A DNA stretch of 64,000 bases from Dillenia suffruticosa (lineage: Eukaryota; Streptophyta; Magnoliopsida; Dilleniales; Dilleniaceae), in contig JAVTVX010000015.1 in assembly GCA_033439265.1 (NCBI GenBank), forward strand, positions 22,683,947 to 22,747,946, in the 5' to 3' direction. Positions 1 to 10,945 of the stretch are shown piece by piece; positions within the stretch are counted from its first letter, which is position 1, and each line of letters starts with the position of its first letter. Made by a program: the position numbers and the translations under genes. A model generated the notes under the pieces. The model ran no database searches. It saw only the letters and a program-made list of their open reading frames with translations, and had not been told where the DNA came from.

Positions 1-700
1 GAATGTTAAATTTGAAACTCAAAATTATATGTATGATATGAGCATTAATATAAGTGTCTACCCTCTTAGAAACCCAAACCATAACATTAAAATCTATTAT
101 TAGAGATTTTAAATATATGTGATAAATTTAATGGCGACGATCATGAGATATGACGCCATAAAATGTGATATGTGTTGAAAAAACATGATATCTTAAAAGG
201 TATCAAACATGTCATTTAGGACTTTGGTGTGGGCATTGTTGCTCTGTAAAGGAGAGAACAAGAGATTTACCAGGTATAAAAAATGATAGATTTCATTGTT
301 CCTGGTTAGCTCTATGATTGATGACATGATATCCGAATATGAGCAATATGTGATTGTTCATGACATCTGGGTGCACCTCATGGTAAAACATAAAGGTATC
401 AGTGACTTATTTTAGACAAATGATCATAATGTTTTATGCCTATGAAAAGTGATATTGTCACAGTATCAAAGAGTATTTAAGGATCATGTCTAACTTGATT
501 AGAGAGTAGTAGTCAGTTGGTTATATTCTCTCCGATAAATAGAAAATTCAAATTTTGATCCGATCCCTTCTTACCAAGTGGGAGCACCTAAAAGTCAGTT
601 TGACTCCCAATGATAGTGTGAAGACTATTTTGGATGTTGCTCACCACGTTGAGATTGAGGATGAGCAGCTTCGTGTTGCAAGATCCATTTTGCAAATTTT
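1..700 (+). mobile_element. Copia gag fragment (fossil)
   Basis: Open stretches around 555-700 match the Copia gag region at 35390-35520, for example the shared pattern RSLxxxWEHLKVxLTxND followed by a VxHHxExEDxQ-like segment. The same piece recurs at about 56590-56735 and, inverted, near 18840-19060. It is a broken remnant that ends where the minus-strand Copia-2 LTR begins. The junction near 700 is approximate. Confidence 0.7.
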
Positions 701-3700
701 CCATGTCATGACCAAATGTGGAGACTTGCAAGTGTCCAGACTTGCAAGAAAATTTAGAGAAAATTTTCCATGTCACATTCAAGATCCTTTCTCGCAAGTC
801 ACGTAGACCAATTGAGGATTTAGAGAAAATTGATCCACTTTTCAAAATTTCGATGTCACTTTCAAGATCCCTTCTTACAAGTCTCGCCACTTTCTATGTC
901 ACGTCATTTGGTCATGTCCATTCGGTGAACCCAATGACGGAAGAAATTTTCCTGCTCGAAAATTGCTTCAACCCTTTATCAATCTCTCTCTTGAAAAGCG
1001 TACACTCTCTCACTTTGCAATGTGTAGGATTTTCTCTCACAGAGCACTAGCAAAACCAAGCCCCCTTATCATATATACTCTGACGTAAGATTGTATTGGG
1101 GAGATAGTTATTAGTGGGATGATGAAAGTTATCCCATTATCCCAATATGTGTTTTTACTTATGGTAAAATGCCCTAAAATGCACATATATGGGCATTTAT
1201 CAACATCTTCCACTTGCATACGAGAACATTTTACGTCCGTCATAATATCACAACTCATGCGATCTTTCATATCACCTTGCTAGATTTTCATAAAGAATTG
1301 AGCGTCGTGCGATCAGTGAACACACCTGCAAGTAAAGACTTCTCAATGCACATGTTAGGATGACTGATAAGTTACCATTATTATAAAAAAGAATTTGATG
1401 TACCCTAAACTCAACGCAATTACATCATTCGAGCTACTTTTCTCATCAAAAGTGATCTCCAATCATTTGCTCGACTGTGTATTCACTATTATGTTTGAAT
1501 CCCAACACGGATTAACATAACAGATCGATCTGTGAATACAACACCATAATGTAATGTTGATTGATCTTTCTTCTCCCAAACTCAAATCATTGTGTCTCAA
1601 TTCAGCTACTTTTCTAGACCTACCCCTTAAATCTCAATTTATCTTCTGAGTCATAGGTAAGCAGACTAAAATATCAAATACTGAATTAAGACTTTTAGAA
1701 AACAATTAAAAATAATAAGGGCAAAAGAGATCCCATCCAACGGATCTCGGGTCTCATATAGTGGGAACGTGGATCATGATCACACTATTATCTCAAATTA
1801 TAGCTCCCACTATCGCTTGGTCGTTTTATTACATTCGGTATGAAACAGGTGCCACAGTGTTATTCCCTCATATCTCAAAAGGGCATATGTTAGATTTCTC
1901 TAACACTATGTAGGTATAGAACTCAATCTACACATAATACTTTATCCAGAGATCTCAGAGACAATATCACCAGTCGTAGATAATTCCATGTCTCACAAAG
2001 GAATCTCTCACAATAGGTTTGGCAAAAGGATCAGCTACCATACTATATATAAAAGTATACTCAATTGTTACAGAACCCTTTTCGGTATATCTCTCACACA
2101 ATAGTATCGGTATCAATGTGTTTGGTTTTAATATGATACTTAGGATTTCAATTGTTGACAGTGGTAGGCTGATTATTATAATAAATCATCAATGGCCTCC
2201 CACTGTCTATCATAACTTCTAAATCATCTAGAAATCTCTGAAGCTAAACACTCTCCTGAATTGCCACTGAACACACCAGAAGCTCAGTCTCTGTGGTAGA
2301 TAGAGATACATAGATTTGATTCTTGCTTCTCCAAGATATGACACAATTAATGAGCAAGATAGCAAATATTGATGTTAGTTTGCGTTTATGCAGATTGTCA
2401 CTCCCAGTCGGCATCTGAATACCCAATAAAACACAAATAACCTCTTTCATAACACAAAGAGAGGTCCTCTATTCCTTTAAGATATCTTAGAATCATGTTC
2501 ACTGCTCTCCGGTGATCTCTTCCAGAATTTGATTGATATCTACTCACCAGATTGACTGCAAAACAAATATCTGGTCATGTACGCCTCATTGCATAAGAGA
2601 TTCTACTCATCTCCCTTATTTCTTTTTGAGTTATAGGGTACATATCAAGGATTAGGTCTTTACCTTTAGTGATAAGAGTATCTATTGGGTTGTAATCGCT
2701 AATTTTGAAATACTTAAGAATTTTTCTGATGTAGGACTCTTGTGAAAGAGTCAACATCATTCTCAAACAATCTGGATCCTAAGTTCAAGAATGAGTTAAG
2801 TCTTACCCATGACTTTCATATCAAAACTTGACAATAACCATATTTTAATAGTTATCAGATACTCTCTGTTATTCCTAACCAATAGAATATCATCCACATA
2901 TAAGAATATGATCACAAGAGTCATCACTTTCTACCTTCAGGCATCACCTTCTCATGAAATCTCAGGTACAACCGCCTAGATGACTACTCTACGTCGTATA
3001 TCAACATCCGAAATTGATAGACCTTGTCCTTATGACCTACTACAACAAACCTAGAGGGTTGCTTCATGTAGATCTCCTTATCCAAACTTTCATTACAGAA
3101 GGTGGTCGTTATGTCCATCTGGGTTAACTCTAGATCCATGTTTCTGAAAATCGCTAAAAGTAAATGGATCGAGATAAATTGGACTATAACTCTATGATAG
3201 TCCACGCCCTTAGTTTAAGTGTAACTCTTAGTTACTAGATGGGATTTATACCTCTCCACCGATCCATCAACCTTTCTCTTGATCTTGAGAACCTACTTGT
3301 TCTTGATGGTCCTTTTGCCTTTAGGCAATTCAATTAGATCCTAGAGAGCCTACTCATTCCCAATGGTCTTTCTACCCTTAGGAAAATCAACTAGTTACCA
3401 GACCTTATTGATTCTCATCGACTTCTTCTCTTCATCCATGGTATTTAACAAATGGTCCTTTGTAAAACTCTCAAGACTCTCTTGGACCATTATAGATTTT
3501 TCATCATCCTCAAGGGTCACAATGAGGGTCTCACCTCAATCAGGAAGCGACATTTAAGTTTGTATCCTCAATACTCCTACAAGGAGAGAGAATCTCTTCA
3601 TCTCTTGACGGATCGCTCCTACTAGGACCAAGATCTGAAATGGGTTCTTGTATCTCGCCATTGGGATTGCCTAAGCCACTAGGCTTATCCATCTCATAGA

Positions 3701-5725
3701 AGGTAAAATCCTGATCAATTTCATCTTTCTTAAGAAAATCATTCTCAAGGATTGTGGTATCACAAGACTCAATCATATTGACAGTACTGTCCGTTTGTTC
3801 TCTTAAGAACACATGTCCCCTAGAGTGTTTTAAGTATCTTATAAAGATATTTTTCTTTTCTCGCTGGCCTAACTTGCCGTGTGGATACGAGAAATCGTGA
3901 TCATATTTGATACAACCCCTTAACCTTAAACAGTTAAGGTCAAACTGTCGCCCTATCCAAAGCTCATATGAGGTACTGACTGTGAAGTTAATGAGACACG
4001 GTTGAAGATGTAGGCTGCAATCAATAAAACATCTCCCCAATGGGAGATGGACAATTTGACTTGCACCATTATAGACTTCACTATCTCTAACAAATTCATA
4101 TTTCTTCTCTCGACAACTCTGTTTTGTTGAGATATAGCAAGAATAGTTAGCTGTCTCGTAATATTTTTCTCGAAATAGAGCCCTTTATATAGTTCTGACA
4201 AATACTTGTGCCCTCAATTGGTTTTGAAAGTCTTTATTCTCAAATCTAACTGATTCTCAATCCCACTAACAAATCTCCTGAAACATTCAAATACTTTAGA
4301 CTTATGTGAGATTAGATAAATATAACCGAAACGTATGTAATCGTCTATAAATGTAATAAGGTACACAGCTCCATTTCAGGATCTCATGCTCATAAGGCTA
4401 CAGGTATTAGAGTAGAGCAACTGTAATGGAGTCTCAGCTCTCATTGCATTATCAAATGGTTTTCTTGTGACTTTGCCAGCTAGGCAAAAGTTATATACGG
4501 GTAACTCGAACCTAGTTAGCGGGTCCAACAAACCACTCGTTGCTAACCAATTCATCATCTCTTACCCTATGTGTCCAACTCTACTATGTCATTCATTTAC
4601 ATAATTATATATGCAATTAGATGTAAATGCAATAAAAGAATGATAAGAAAACCATTAGAAGAAGTAGCACCCAGTGTATACAATCCATTATAGATAAAAT
4701 CAGAACATATAAAAGAGTTGTCCTATTAAATACAAAAACAGTTGATTTTCTTGCATATCCTAGGCAATCTTAGACAAAGTACTGAAATCAAGTTCCGACA
4801 ATATCTGGAGCATAAAGAATGTCATTTAGATATAAAGTCCAGCTAATTTGCAACTCCAACATGCAAGTGCCGATCCTTCTAATGACGACAAATATTCCGT
4901 TCTTCACGTAAATCCTCCTAACCCGAGAATTCACTCAACAGAACTCCACATGCACACTCTTGTCTGGAGCTACGTGGTCAGTGGCTCCTGAGTTTTCAAT
5001 CTACAAAAGAGAGAAATTAGCTAGCATTACAATAAATGAGACAAAACTCAAACTATGTAAAAAAGAAGGACATTCTTTTTACTCGTCACACTCACGAGCA
5101 AAATGACCAAATCCACCTCAGACATAGCACTTTGCATTTGTCTTTTCAAAACTCTTTCTTACGCTTTTGTACCTTGTTGTCGGTTTTCTTAGATGGTTTC
5201 TTATTGCCTAGATCTTAGGTCTTCTTCTTATGCTTATGCTATTCGTTTGGTGTCACAGGAGCTCTTACTCGACTTCGCAGCATAAAAATGACCCGAGTAT
5301 GGCCTACTCGCCTCCAAGCGCTCCTCCTTGAGCTAACAATGCCTACTCACATCAACAAAAGTACAAATACTCTCGTCACACATGAGATAGGTTTTCATGA
5401 TCTCCTATAAATTAGGTAAAAGACTAGATCACACCCCCTTGCAAAATTTCATAGATCTCACCACTTAGTTTATCCTCGCAAAAATCTAATACGATAGTTC
5501 TAATTGCATTAAAAGAGATTTTAGTGACTTAATGATGTTTATTCTCACATTTTATGTACCATATGAATCAACAAATCCCAAATGATTCAAGTATAGACCC
5601 CAAAGTGAGTATATGAATCAACAGACACAATACACCACAACTCAGAATCGGACCTTACCATTCGGACTTGGATTTGGCACACAAAAACCCATAAATAGTC
5701 TTATATATAGAGGTTGTATCCTACT
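701..5725 (-). mobile_element. Copia-2 retrotransposon, partial, left copy (fossil)
   Basis: A minus-strand Ty1/Copia element. Reading from its 5' side (right to left), the recognisable parts are a CCHC zinc-knuckle region of gag near 5080-5130, a GAG-pre-integrase segment at 4376-4558, integrase at about 3540-4201, reverse transcriptase at about 2575-3205 and RNase H ending near 1985. A 3' LTR-like region follows at about 700-1950, with a TATA-like stretch near 1075. No 5' LTR is visible; the 5' side stops at the tRNA array at 5725. The element is broken in many places. Its twin lies at 56736-62142. Confidence 0.8.
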
Positions 5726-5894
5726 AGCATTAAGGTCCCATAGACGAGTCAAAAGAGTAAAGAAATAACTTGGGAAATTGTTGGTGGGCAATTGTATTTA
5801 TCTAGAAGTAGAAAAAAATTGGAGTAATTTGCACTAAAGGATGGGCTTGAACCTTCAAGTTAGTGCTTAACAGCCACACACTCTAACCGAACTA

Positions 5895-5912
5895 CTCTAG
5901 CTTCTGCTAGAG
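5895..5912. repeat. Inverted repeat spanning a tRNA 5' end (leader versus acceptor strand)
   Basis: ctctagc (5895-5901, the tRNA 5' acceptor strand read on +) and gctagag (5906-5912, leader) form a perfect 7-bp inverted repeat around a 4-nt loop. The same arrangement recurs at most B, A, D and F units, for example 9958-9975 and 10602-10619. On the transcribed strand the leader word CTCTAGC equals the 3' acceptor strand of the intact tRNA. Confidence 0.8.
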
Positions 5913-6299
5913 AAACAATGAAGCATTAAGGTGCCCTAGACCAGAGGGACCGGTAAAGAAACAGTTTGAGAAATTATTTGTTGGCAATTATAGTAGTCAT
6001 ATGCTTTAATCAACTAAGCTACACTAGCTTTTGCCAAAAAAAGAAGAAAGCATTAAGATGCCCTAGACTAGTCGGAATATTAAAGAAGTAGCTTACGAAA
6101 TTGTTAGTGCGAGATTGTAGTAGGCTATGAATCTTAGACCTTCTGGTTAACATCCATACACTCTAACCAATTAAGCAACTGAGAAAGAATAAAGCGTTAA
6201 GATGCCGTAGATGAGTCAGAATAATAGAAAAGTAGCCTAGGAAATTGTTGGTGGGCAATTATCATATTTTAGATGTGGGAAAAAAATTTGAATAATTTA

Positions 6300-6373
6300 C
6301 GCTAGAGGAAGGGTTTGAACCTTTGACCTTGTGGTTAACAACCACACGCTCTAACCAACTGAGCTACTCCAGC
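6300..6373 (-). tRNA. tRNA-Asn (GTT anticodon), A2 unit of H1
   Basis: A 74-nt cloverleaf read on the minus strand. The acceptor stem GCTGGAG/CTCTAGC pairs fully (one G-U), the D stem is GCTC/GAGC, the anticodon stem TGTGG/CCACA is perfect with loop TTGTTAA, and the T arm has one mismatch at its base. A box TAGCTCAGTTGG and B box GGTTCAAACCC are present. On the minus strand a T7 run (A-run at 6280-6286) follows 14 nt after the 3' end as a Pol III terminator. C32 is T here, unlike the most intact units. Structurally plausible; expression unknown. Confidence 0.65.
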
Positions 6374-6860
6374 TTTTGCTAGGGAAAGAGGAAAACATTA
6401 ACGTCCCCTGGACCAGTCGGAATTGTAAAGAAGTAGATTGAGAAATTGTTAAAGGGGAATTATAGTGTTATGACCTTGTGGTTAACAGTTCTACACTCTA
6501 ATCAATTGAGCTATTCTAGCTTTTGCTATAGAAACAAGAAAGCATTAAGGTCTCATGGACTGTCAAAATACTAGAGAAGTAGTTTGAAAAATTATTGGTA
6601 GGCAATTAAAGTAATCTAAAAGTAGGAAAAAATGTTGTAATTTGCACTAGAGGAAGGAATTAAACCTTCGGCCTTGTGGTTAACAACCACAAGCTGTAAC
6701 AAACTGAGCTACTTCACCTTCCGCAAGAGAAAAAAAAATATTAAGGTCCCATGTACCAGTCAGAATAATAAATGAGTACTTTGGGAAATTGTTGATTGAT
6801 AATTTTAGTAATAAAAAAAAATAGAGTAATTTGCGCTGAGTTACTCCAGCTTCTGCTATA

Positions 6861-7350
6861 GATACAAGAAAGCTTTAATGTCCCATAGACGAGTCAGAAA
6901 AGTAAAGAAATAGTTTGGGAAATTGTTGGTGGATAATTGTAGTTATCTAGAAGTGGATAAAATTTGGAGTAATTTACAGCAAAGGATAGGCTTGAACCTT
7001 CAACCTTGTGCTCAATAGCCACATACTCAAATCGAGCTACTCCAACTTCTGCTAGAGAAACAATAAAACATTAAGGTACCCTAGACCAGTCGAAATAGAA
7101 AAGTAGTTTGGTAAATTGTTAGTGAGCAATTATAGGAATGTAATAGTGGAAAACAATTGGGGTAATTTATGGTTAACAGCCATAAGTTGTAACGAACTGA
7201 GCTACTTTACCTTCCGCAAGAGAAAAAAAAACATTAAGGTCCCATGTACCAGTCAGAATAGTAAATAAGTAGTTTGGGACATTGTTGATGGACAATTTTA
7301 GGAATAAAAAAAAGAGTAATTTGTACTGAGTTACTCCAGCTTCTACTATA
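6861..7350 (-). repeat. Shortened higher-order unit H2 (B, A1/E fusion, F)
   Basis: B 6977-7046; a hybrid tRNA piece 7169-7211 whose left context is an A1 spacer but whose 5' acceptor end is E-type (ctttacc); F 7323-7340. Classes C, A2 and D are absent, as expected if unequal exchange joined an A1 tRNA to an E tRNA inside their shared anticodon/D-arm sequence. The same hybrid occurs at 63585-63627, so it predates the segmental duplication. Confidence 0.85.
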
Positions 7351-7651
7351 GTAGCGTTAATGTCCCCTGGATGAGTCAGTAGAGTAAAGAAATAGTTTAG
7401 GAAATTGTTGGTGCGCAATTGTATTTATCTAGAAGTGGATAAAATTTGGAGTAATTCACGTCAAAGGATGGGCTTGAACCTTCAATGTTGTGCTTAATAT
7501 CCACGTACTCTAACCAAGCTACTCCAACTTCTGCTAGAGAAACAATAAAGCATTAAGGTGCCCTGGACCAGTTAAGATAGAAAAGTAGTTTGGGAAATTG
7601 TTGATGGACAATTACAGTAATGTAGTAGTAAAAAAAAATTGGGGTAATTTA

Positions 7652-7676
7652 CGCTAGAGGATGGGCTTGAACCTTT

Positions 7677-7708
<32 letters not shown>

Positions 7709-7725
7709 AACTGAGCTACTCTAGC
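7652..7725 (-). tRNA. tRNA-Asn (GTT anticodon), A1 unit of H3
   Basis: 74 nt. The acceptor stem GCTAGAG/CTCTAGC is fully Watson-Crick, the D stem and anticodon stem (TGTGG/CCACA) are perfect, and the loop CTGTTAA gives anticodon GTT. The T stem has two mismatches, which weakens the call. An A-run at 7630-7638 gives a T9 terminator on the transcribed side, 13 nt past the 3' end. Possibly a recent pseudogene. Confidence 0.55.
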
Positions 7726-8348
7726 TTCCGATAGAGAAAGAAGAAAGCATTAAGGTGTGTTAGACCAGTTGGAATAGTAAAGAAATAGTTTGGGAAATTG
7801 TTGATGAGAAATTGTTGATGGGAAATTATAGTGGGTTTTGAATCTTCGACCTTTTGGTTAACAGCCACACCCTCTAATCAATAGAGCTACTGAGAAAGAA
7901 TAAAGCATTACGGTGCCCTAGAATGGTCGTTATAGTAAAGAAGTAGTTTGGAAATTATTGGTAGACAATTATCGTAATCTAGAAGTGAGGAAAAATTGGA
8001 ATAATTTAAGCTATAGGAAGGGTTTGAATCTTTGACCTTCTGGTTAACAACCACGTGCTCTAACCTATTGAGCTAGTCCAACTTTTGCTACGGAAAGAGG
8101 AAACCATTAACATACCATGGACTAGTTGAAATAGTAAAGTAATTTGGAACATTGTTGGTGGGGAATTATAGTATTTTGCCTTTGTGGTTTATTGCCACAC
8201 GCTCTAACCGACTGACTCTAGCTTTTACTAGAGAAACATAAAAGCATTAAGATTTTGTAAATCAATCAGAATAGTGAAGAAGTAGCTTGGGAAATTATTA
8301 GTGGACAATTATAGTAATCTAGAAGTGGGAAAATATTGGGGTATTTTG

Positions 8349-8421
8349 CATTAGAAGAAGGGTTTGAACCTTTGGCCTTGTAGTTAACAGCTACACGCTC
8401 TAACAACTGAGCTACTTTACC
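8349..8421 (-). pseudogene. tRNA-Asn-like E unit of H3 with a paired anticodon-stem change
   Basis: 73-nt tRNA-like sequence with anticodon GTT. The anticodon stem is TGTAG/CTACA rather than TGTGG/CCACA, so both sides changed and pairing is kept. The acceptor stem has mismatches and the D loop is one base short, so a functional product is doubtful. Confidence 0.6.
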
Positions 8422-8560
8422 TTTTGAAGCGAAACAAAAAGCATTAAAGTCCCATAGACTAGTCAGAAGAGTAAAAAAATAGTTTGGAAATTTGTTGACA
8501 GGCAATTATATTAATAAAAAAATAGGAGTAATTTACAAGGAGTTACTCCAGCTTCTAATA

Positions 8561-9776
8561 GAGATGCAACAAAGCATTAAGGTCCCGTAGATAAGTCAGA
8601 AGAGCAAAGAAAATGCTTAGGAAATTCTTGGTGGGCAATTGTAGTTATCTAGAAGTGGAAAAAATTTAAAGTAATTTGCGCTAGTGGATGGGCTTGAACC
8701 TTCAACCTTGTGCTTAACAGCCATACTGTAATCGAGTTAGTCCAGCTTCTGCCAGAGAAACAATAAAGTATTAAGGTGCCCTAGACCAGTTGGAATAATA
8801 AAGAAATAGTTTGGAAAATTATTGATTGACAATTATAGTAATCTAGAAATGAAAAAAAAAGTGGAGTAATTTACGCTAAAGGAAGGGCTTGAACTTTCGA
8901 CTTTATGGTTAACAGCCTCACGCTCTAACCAACTGAGTAACTCCAGTTTCTGCTTGAGAAAAAAGAAAGTTTTACGGTACCTTAAACTAGTCAGAATAGT
9001 TAATAAGTAGTTGAGAAAATTGTTGGTGTGAAATTGTAGTAGGATTTGAATCTTTAACCTTATGGTTAACTGCCACACACTCTAACCAACTAAGCTACTA
9101 AGAAAGAATATGGCTTTAAGGTGCCCTAGACCAATTGGAATAGTAAAGAATTAGTTTGGAAAATTGTTGGTGGTCAATTATCGTATTCTAGAACTGGAAA
9201 AAAATTGAAATAATTTACGCAAGAGGAAAGGTTTGAACCTTTGACCTTGTGGTTAATAGCCAATACTTTAACCAATTGAGCTACTTTAGCTTTTGCTAGG
9301 GAAAGAAGATAGCATTAACGTCGCCTAACCAGTCAGAGTAGTAAAGAAATAGCTTGGAAAATTATTGGTGGGGAATTATAGTGTTATGACCTTGTGGTTA
9401 ACAGTCACACACTTTGAGCAACTGAGCTACTCTAGTTTTTGCTAGAGAAACAAGAAAGCATTAAGGTCTTGTAGACCAATCGGAATAGTAAAAAAGTTAC
9501 TTGGGATATTGTTGGTAGACAATTATAGTAACCTAGAAATGGGAAAAATTGGGGTAATTTGTCCTAAAGGAAGAGATTGAACTTTTGGCTTTGGGGCTAA
9601 TAGCAACATGCTATAACCAACTTAGTTACTTCACATTTCGCAAGAGAAACAGAAAAACGTTAAGGTCCCATAGACCTGTTATAATAGTGAAGAAGTAGAT
9701 TGAGAAATTGTTGGTGGATAATTTTAGTAATAAAAAAATTGTAGTAATTTATACCGACTTACTCTAGCTTCTGCTA
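8561..9776 (-). repeat. Higher-order unit H4 of the tRNA-Asn array
   Basis: B 8679-8746; A1 8874-8947; C 9041-9100; A2 9218-9290; D 9384-9436; E 9562-9635; F 9753-9768. All seven classes are present but every tRNA carries several stem mismatches; A2 and E have anticodon ATT instead of GTT. Confidence 0.9.
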
Positions 9777-10945
9777 GAGATATAAGAAAGTGTTAATGTC
9801 TCATAGATGAGTTAGAAGTATAAAGAAATAGTTTGGGAAAATGTTGATGGGTAATTGTAGTTATCTAGAAGTGGAAAAAATTTGAAATAATTTACGATAG
9901 AGGATGGGCTTGAACCTTCAACCTTGTAATTAGCAGTCACACACTCTAACCGAGCTACTCCAGCTTCTGCTAGAGAAACAATGAAGCATTAAGGTGCCCT
10001 AGATAGTTGGAATATAAAAGTAGTTTGGAAAATTATTGGTGGGCAATAATAGTAATCCAGAAGTAGAAAAAAATAAAAGTAATTTATGCTAGAGGAAGGG
10101 TTTGAACTTTCGACCTTATGGTTAACAGCCACACGCTTTAATGAACTGAGTTACTCCATCTTCAACTAGAGAAAGAATAAAGTGTGAAGGTGCCCTAGAC
10201 CAGTCGAAGTAGCAAAGAAGTAGCTTGGGTAATTGTTGGTGGGAAAGCCACGTGCTCTAACCAACTGAGCTATTGAGAAAGAATAAAGCATTAGGTACCC
10301 TAAACCAGTCGGAATAGTAAAGAGGTAGCTTGGGAAATTGTTGGTGGACAATTGTCGTAATCTAGAAGTGAGAAAAATTAGAATAATTTACACTAGAGGA
10401 AGGGTTTGAAAGTTCGACCTTGTGGTTCACAGTCACAAGCTCTCACCAACTGGGTTATTCCAGCTTTTGCTAGGGATAGAGGAAAATATTAACGTCCCCT
10501 GAACGAGTCTAAATAGTAAACAAATAGCTTGGTAAATTGTTGGTGGGGAATTATAGTATTATGACCTTGTGGTTAGCAGCCATACGGTACCAACTGAACT
10601 GCTCTAGCTTTTGCTAGAGAAACAAGAAAGCATTAAGATCTCATAGTCTAGTCAGAAGAGTAAAGAAGTAGCTTGAGAAATTATTGGTAAGCAATTATTG
10701 TAATCTAGAAGTAAGAAAAAATTGGGGTAATTTGCACTAGAGGAAGGCTTGAACCTTCGGCCTTGTGGTTAATAGCTACACGTTCTAACCGACTGACACA
10801 CTTCACCTTTTGCAAGAAAAATAAAAAAGCATTAAGGTCCCATAGATCAGTTAGAATAGTAAAGAAGTAGATTTGAAAATTGTTGCCGGACAATTGTAAT
10901 AAAAAAATTGGAGAAATTTGTACAGAGTTACTCTAGCTTCTACAA
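9777..10945 (-). repeat. Higher-order unit H5 of the tRNA-Asn array
   Basis: B 9895-9964; A1 10087-10160; C remnant 10246-10275 (shortened); A2 10391-10464 with an altered anticodon loop; D 10559-10608; E 10735-10807 (anticodon ATT); F 10922-10937. Confidence 0.9.
10391..10464 (-). pseudogene. tRNA-Asn-derived A2 unit with a GTG (His-type) anticodon
   Basis: 74 nt with A and B boxes largely kept, but the anticodon loop reads CTGTGAA, giving GTG instead of GTT. The base pair next to the loop (31-39) is mismatched and the discriminator side of the acceptor has one change. It remains a recognisable tRNA-Asn by its other stems; most likely a decayed copy. Confidence 0.6.

Larger units (their letters stand above)
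5726..6860 (-). repeat. Higher-order unit H1 of the tRNA-Asn array
   Basis: Units in left-to-right order: B 5832-5901; A1 remnant 5999-6028 (5' half only); C 6122-6180; A2 6300-6373 (near intact); D 6469-6520; E 6645-6718; F 6833-6850. This is the block next to Copia-2 and it has a direct counterpart at 62143-63276. Confidence 0.9.
1..7580. repeat. Left copy of a segmental duplication (partner 56035-64000)
   Basis: Position 1 corresponds to 56035 and the match runs on through Copia gag, Copia-2 and the first two and a half higher-order units of the tRNA array, to the window end at 64000. Sampled lines differ at a few percent of bases by eye. The right copy is about 0.4 kb longer overall. The internal junctions (gag to Copia-2, Copia-2 to tRNA array) are the same in both copies, so the composite existed before it was duplicated. 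The left edge lies outside the window. Confidence 0.9.
7351..8560 (-). repeat. Higher-order unit H3 of the tRNA-Asn array
   Basis: Complete seven-class block: B 7459-7528; A1 7652-7725; C 7833-7892; A2 8009-8082; D 8177-8222; E 8349-8421; F 8536-8552. A1 is one of the best preserved tRNAs. E carries a paired change in the anticodon stem. Confidence 0.9.

Noticed and set aside
8266-9078. Short minus-strand open frames with similar peptides (NNFxxYxFTxLT)
   Set aside because: These are translations of the array spacer and tRNA sequence repeated from unit to unit, not proteins.
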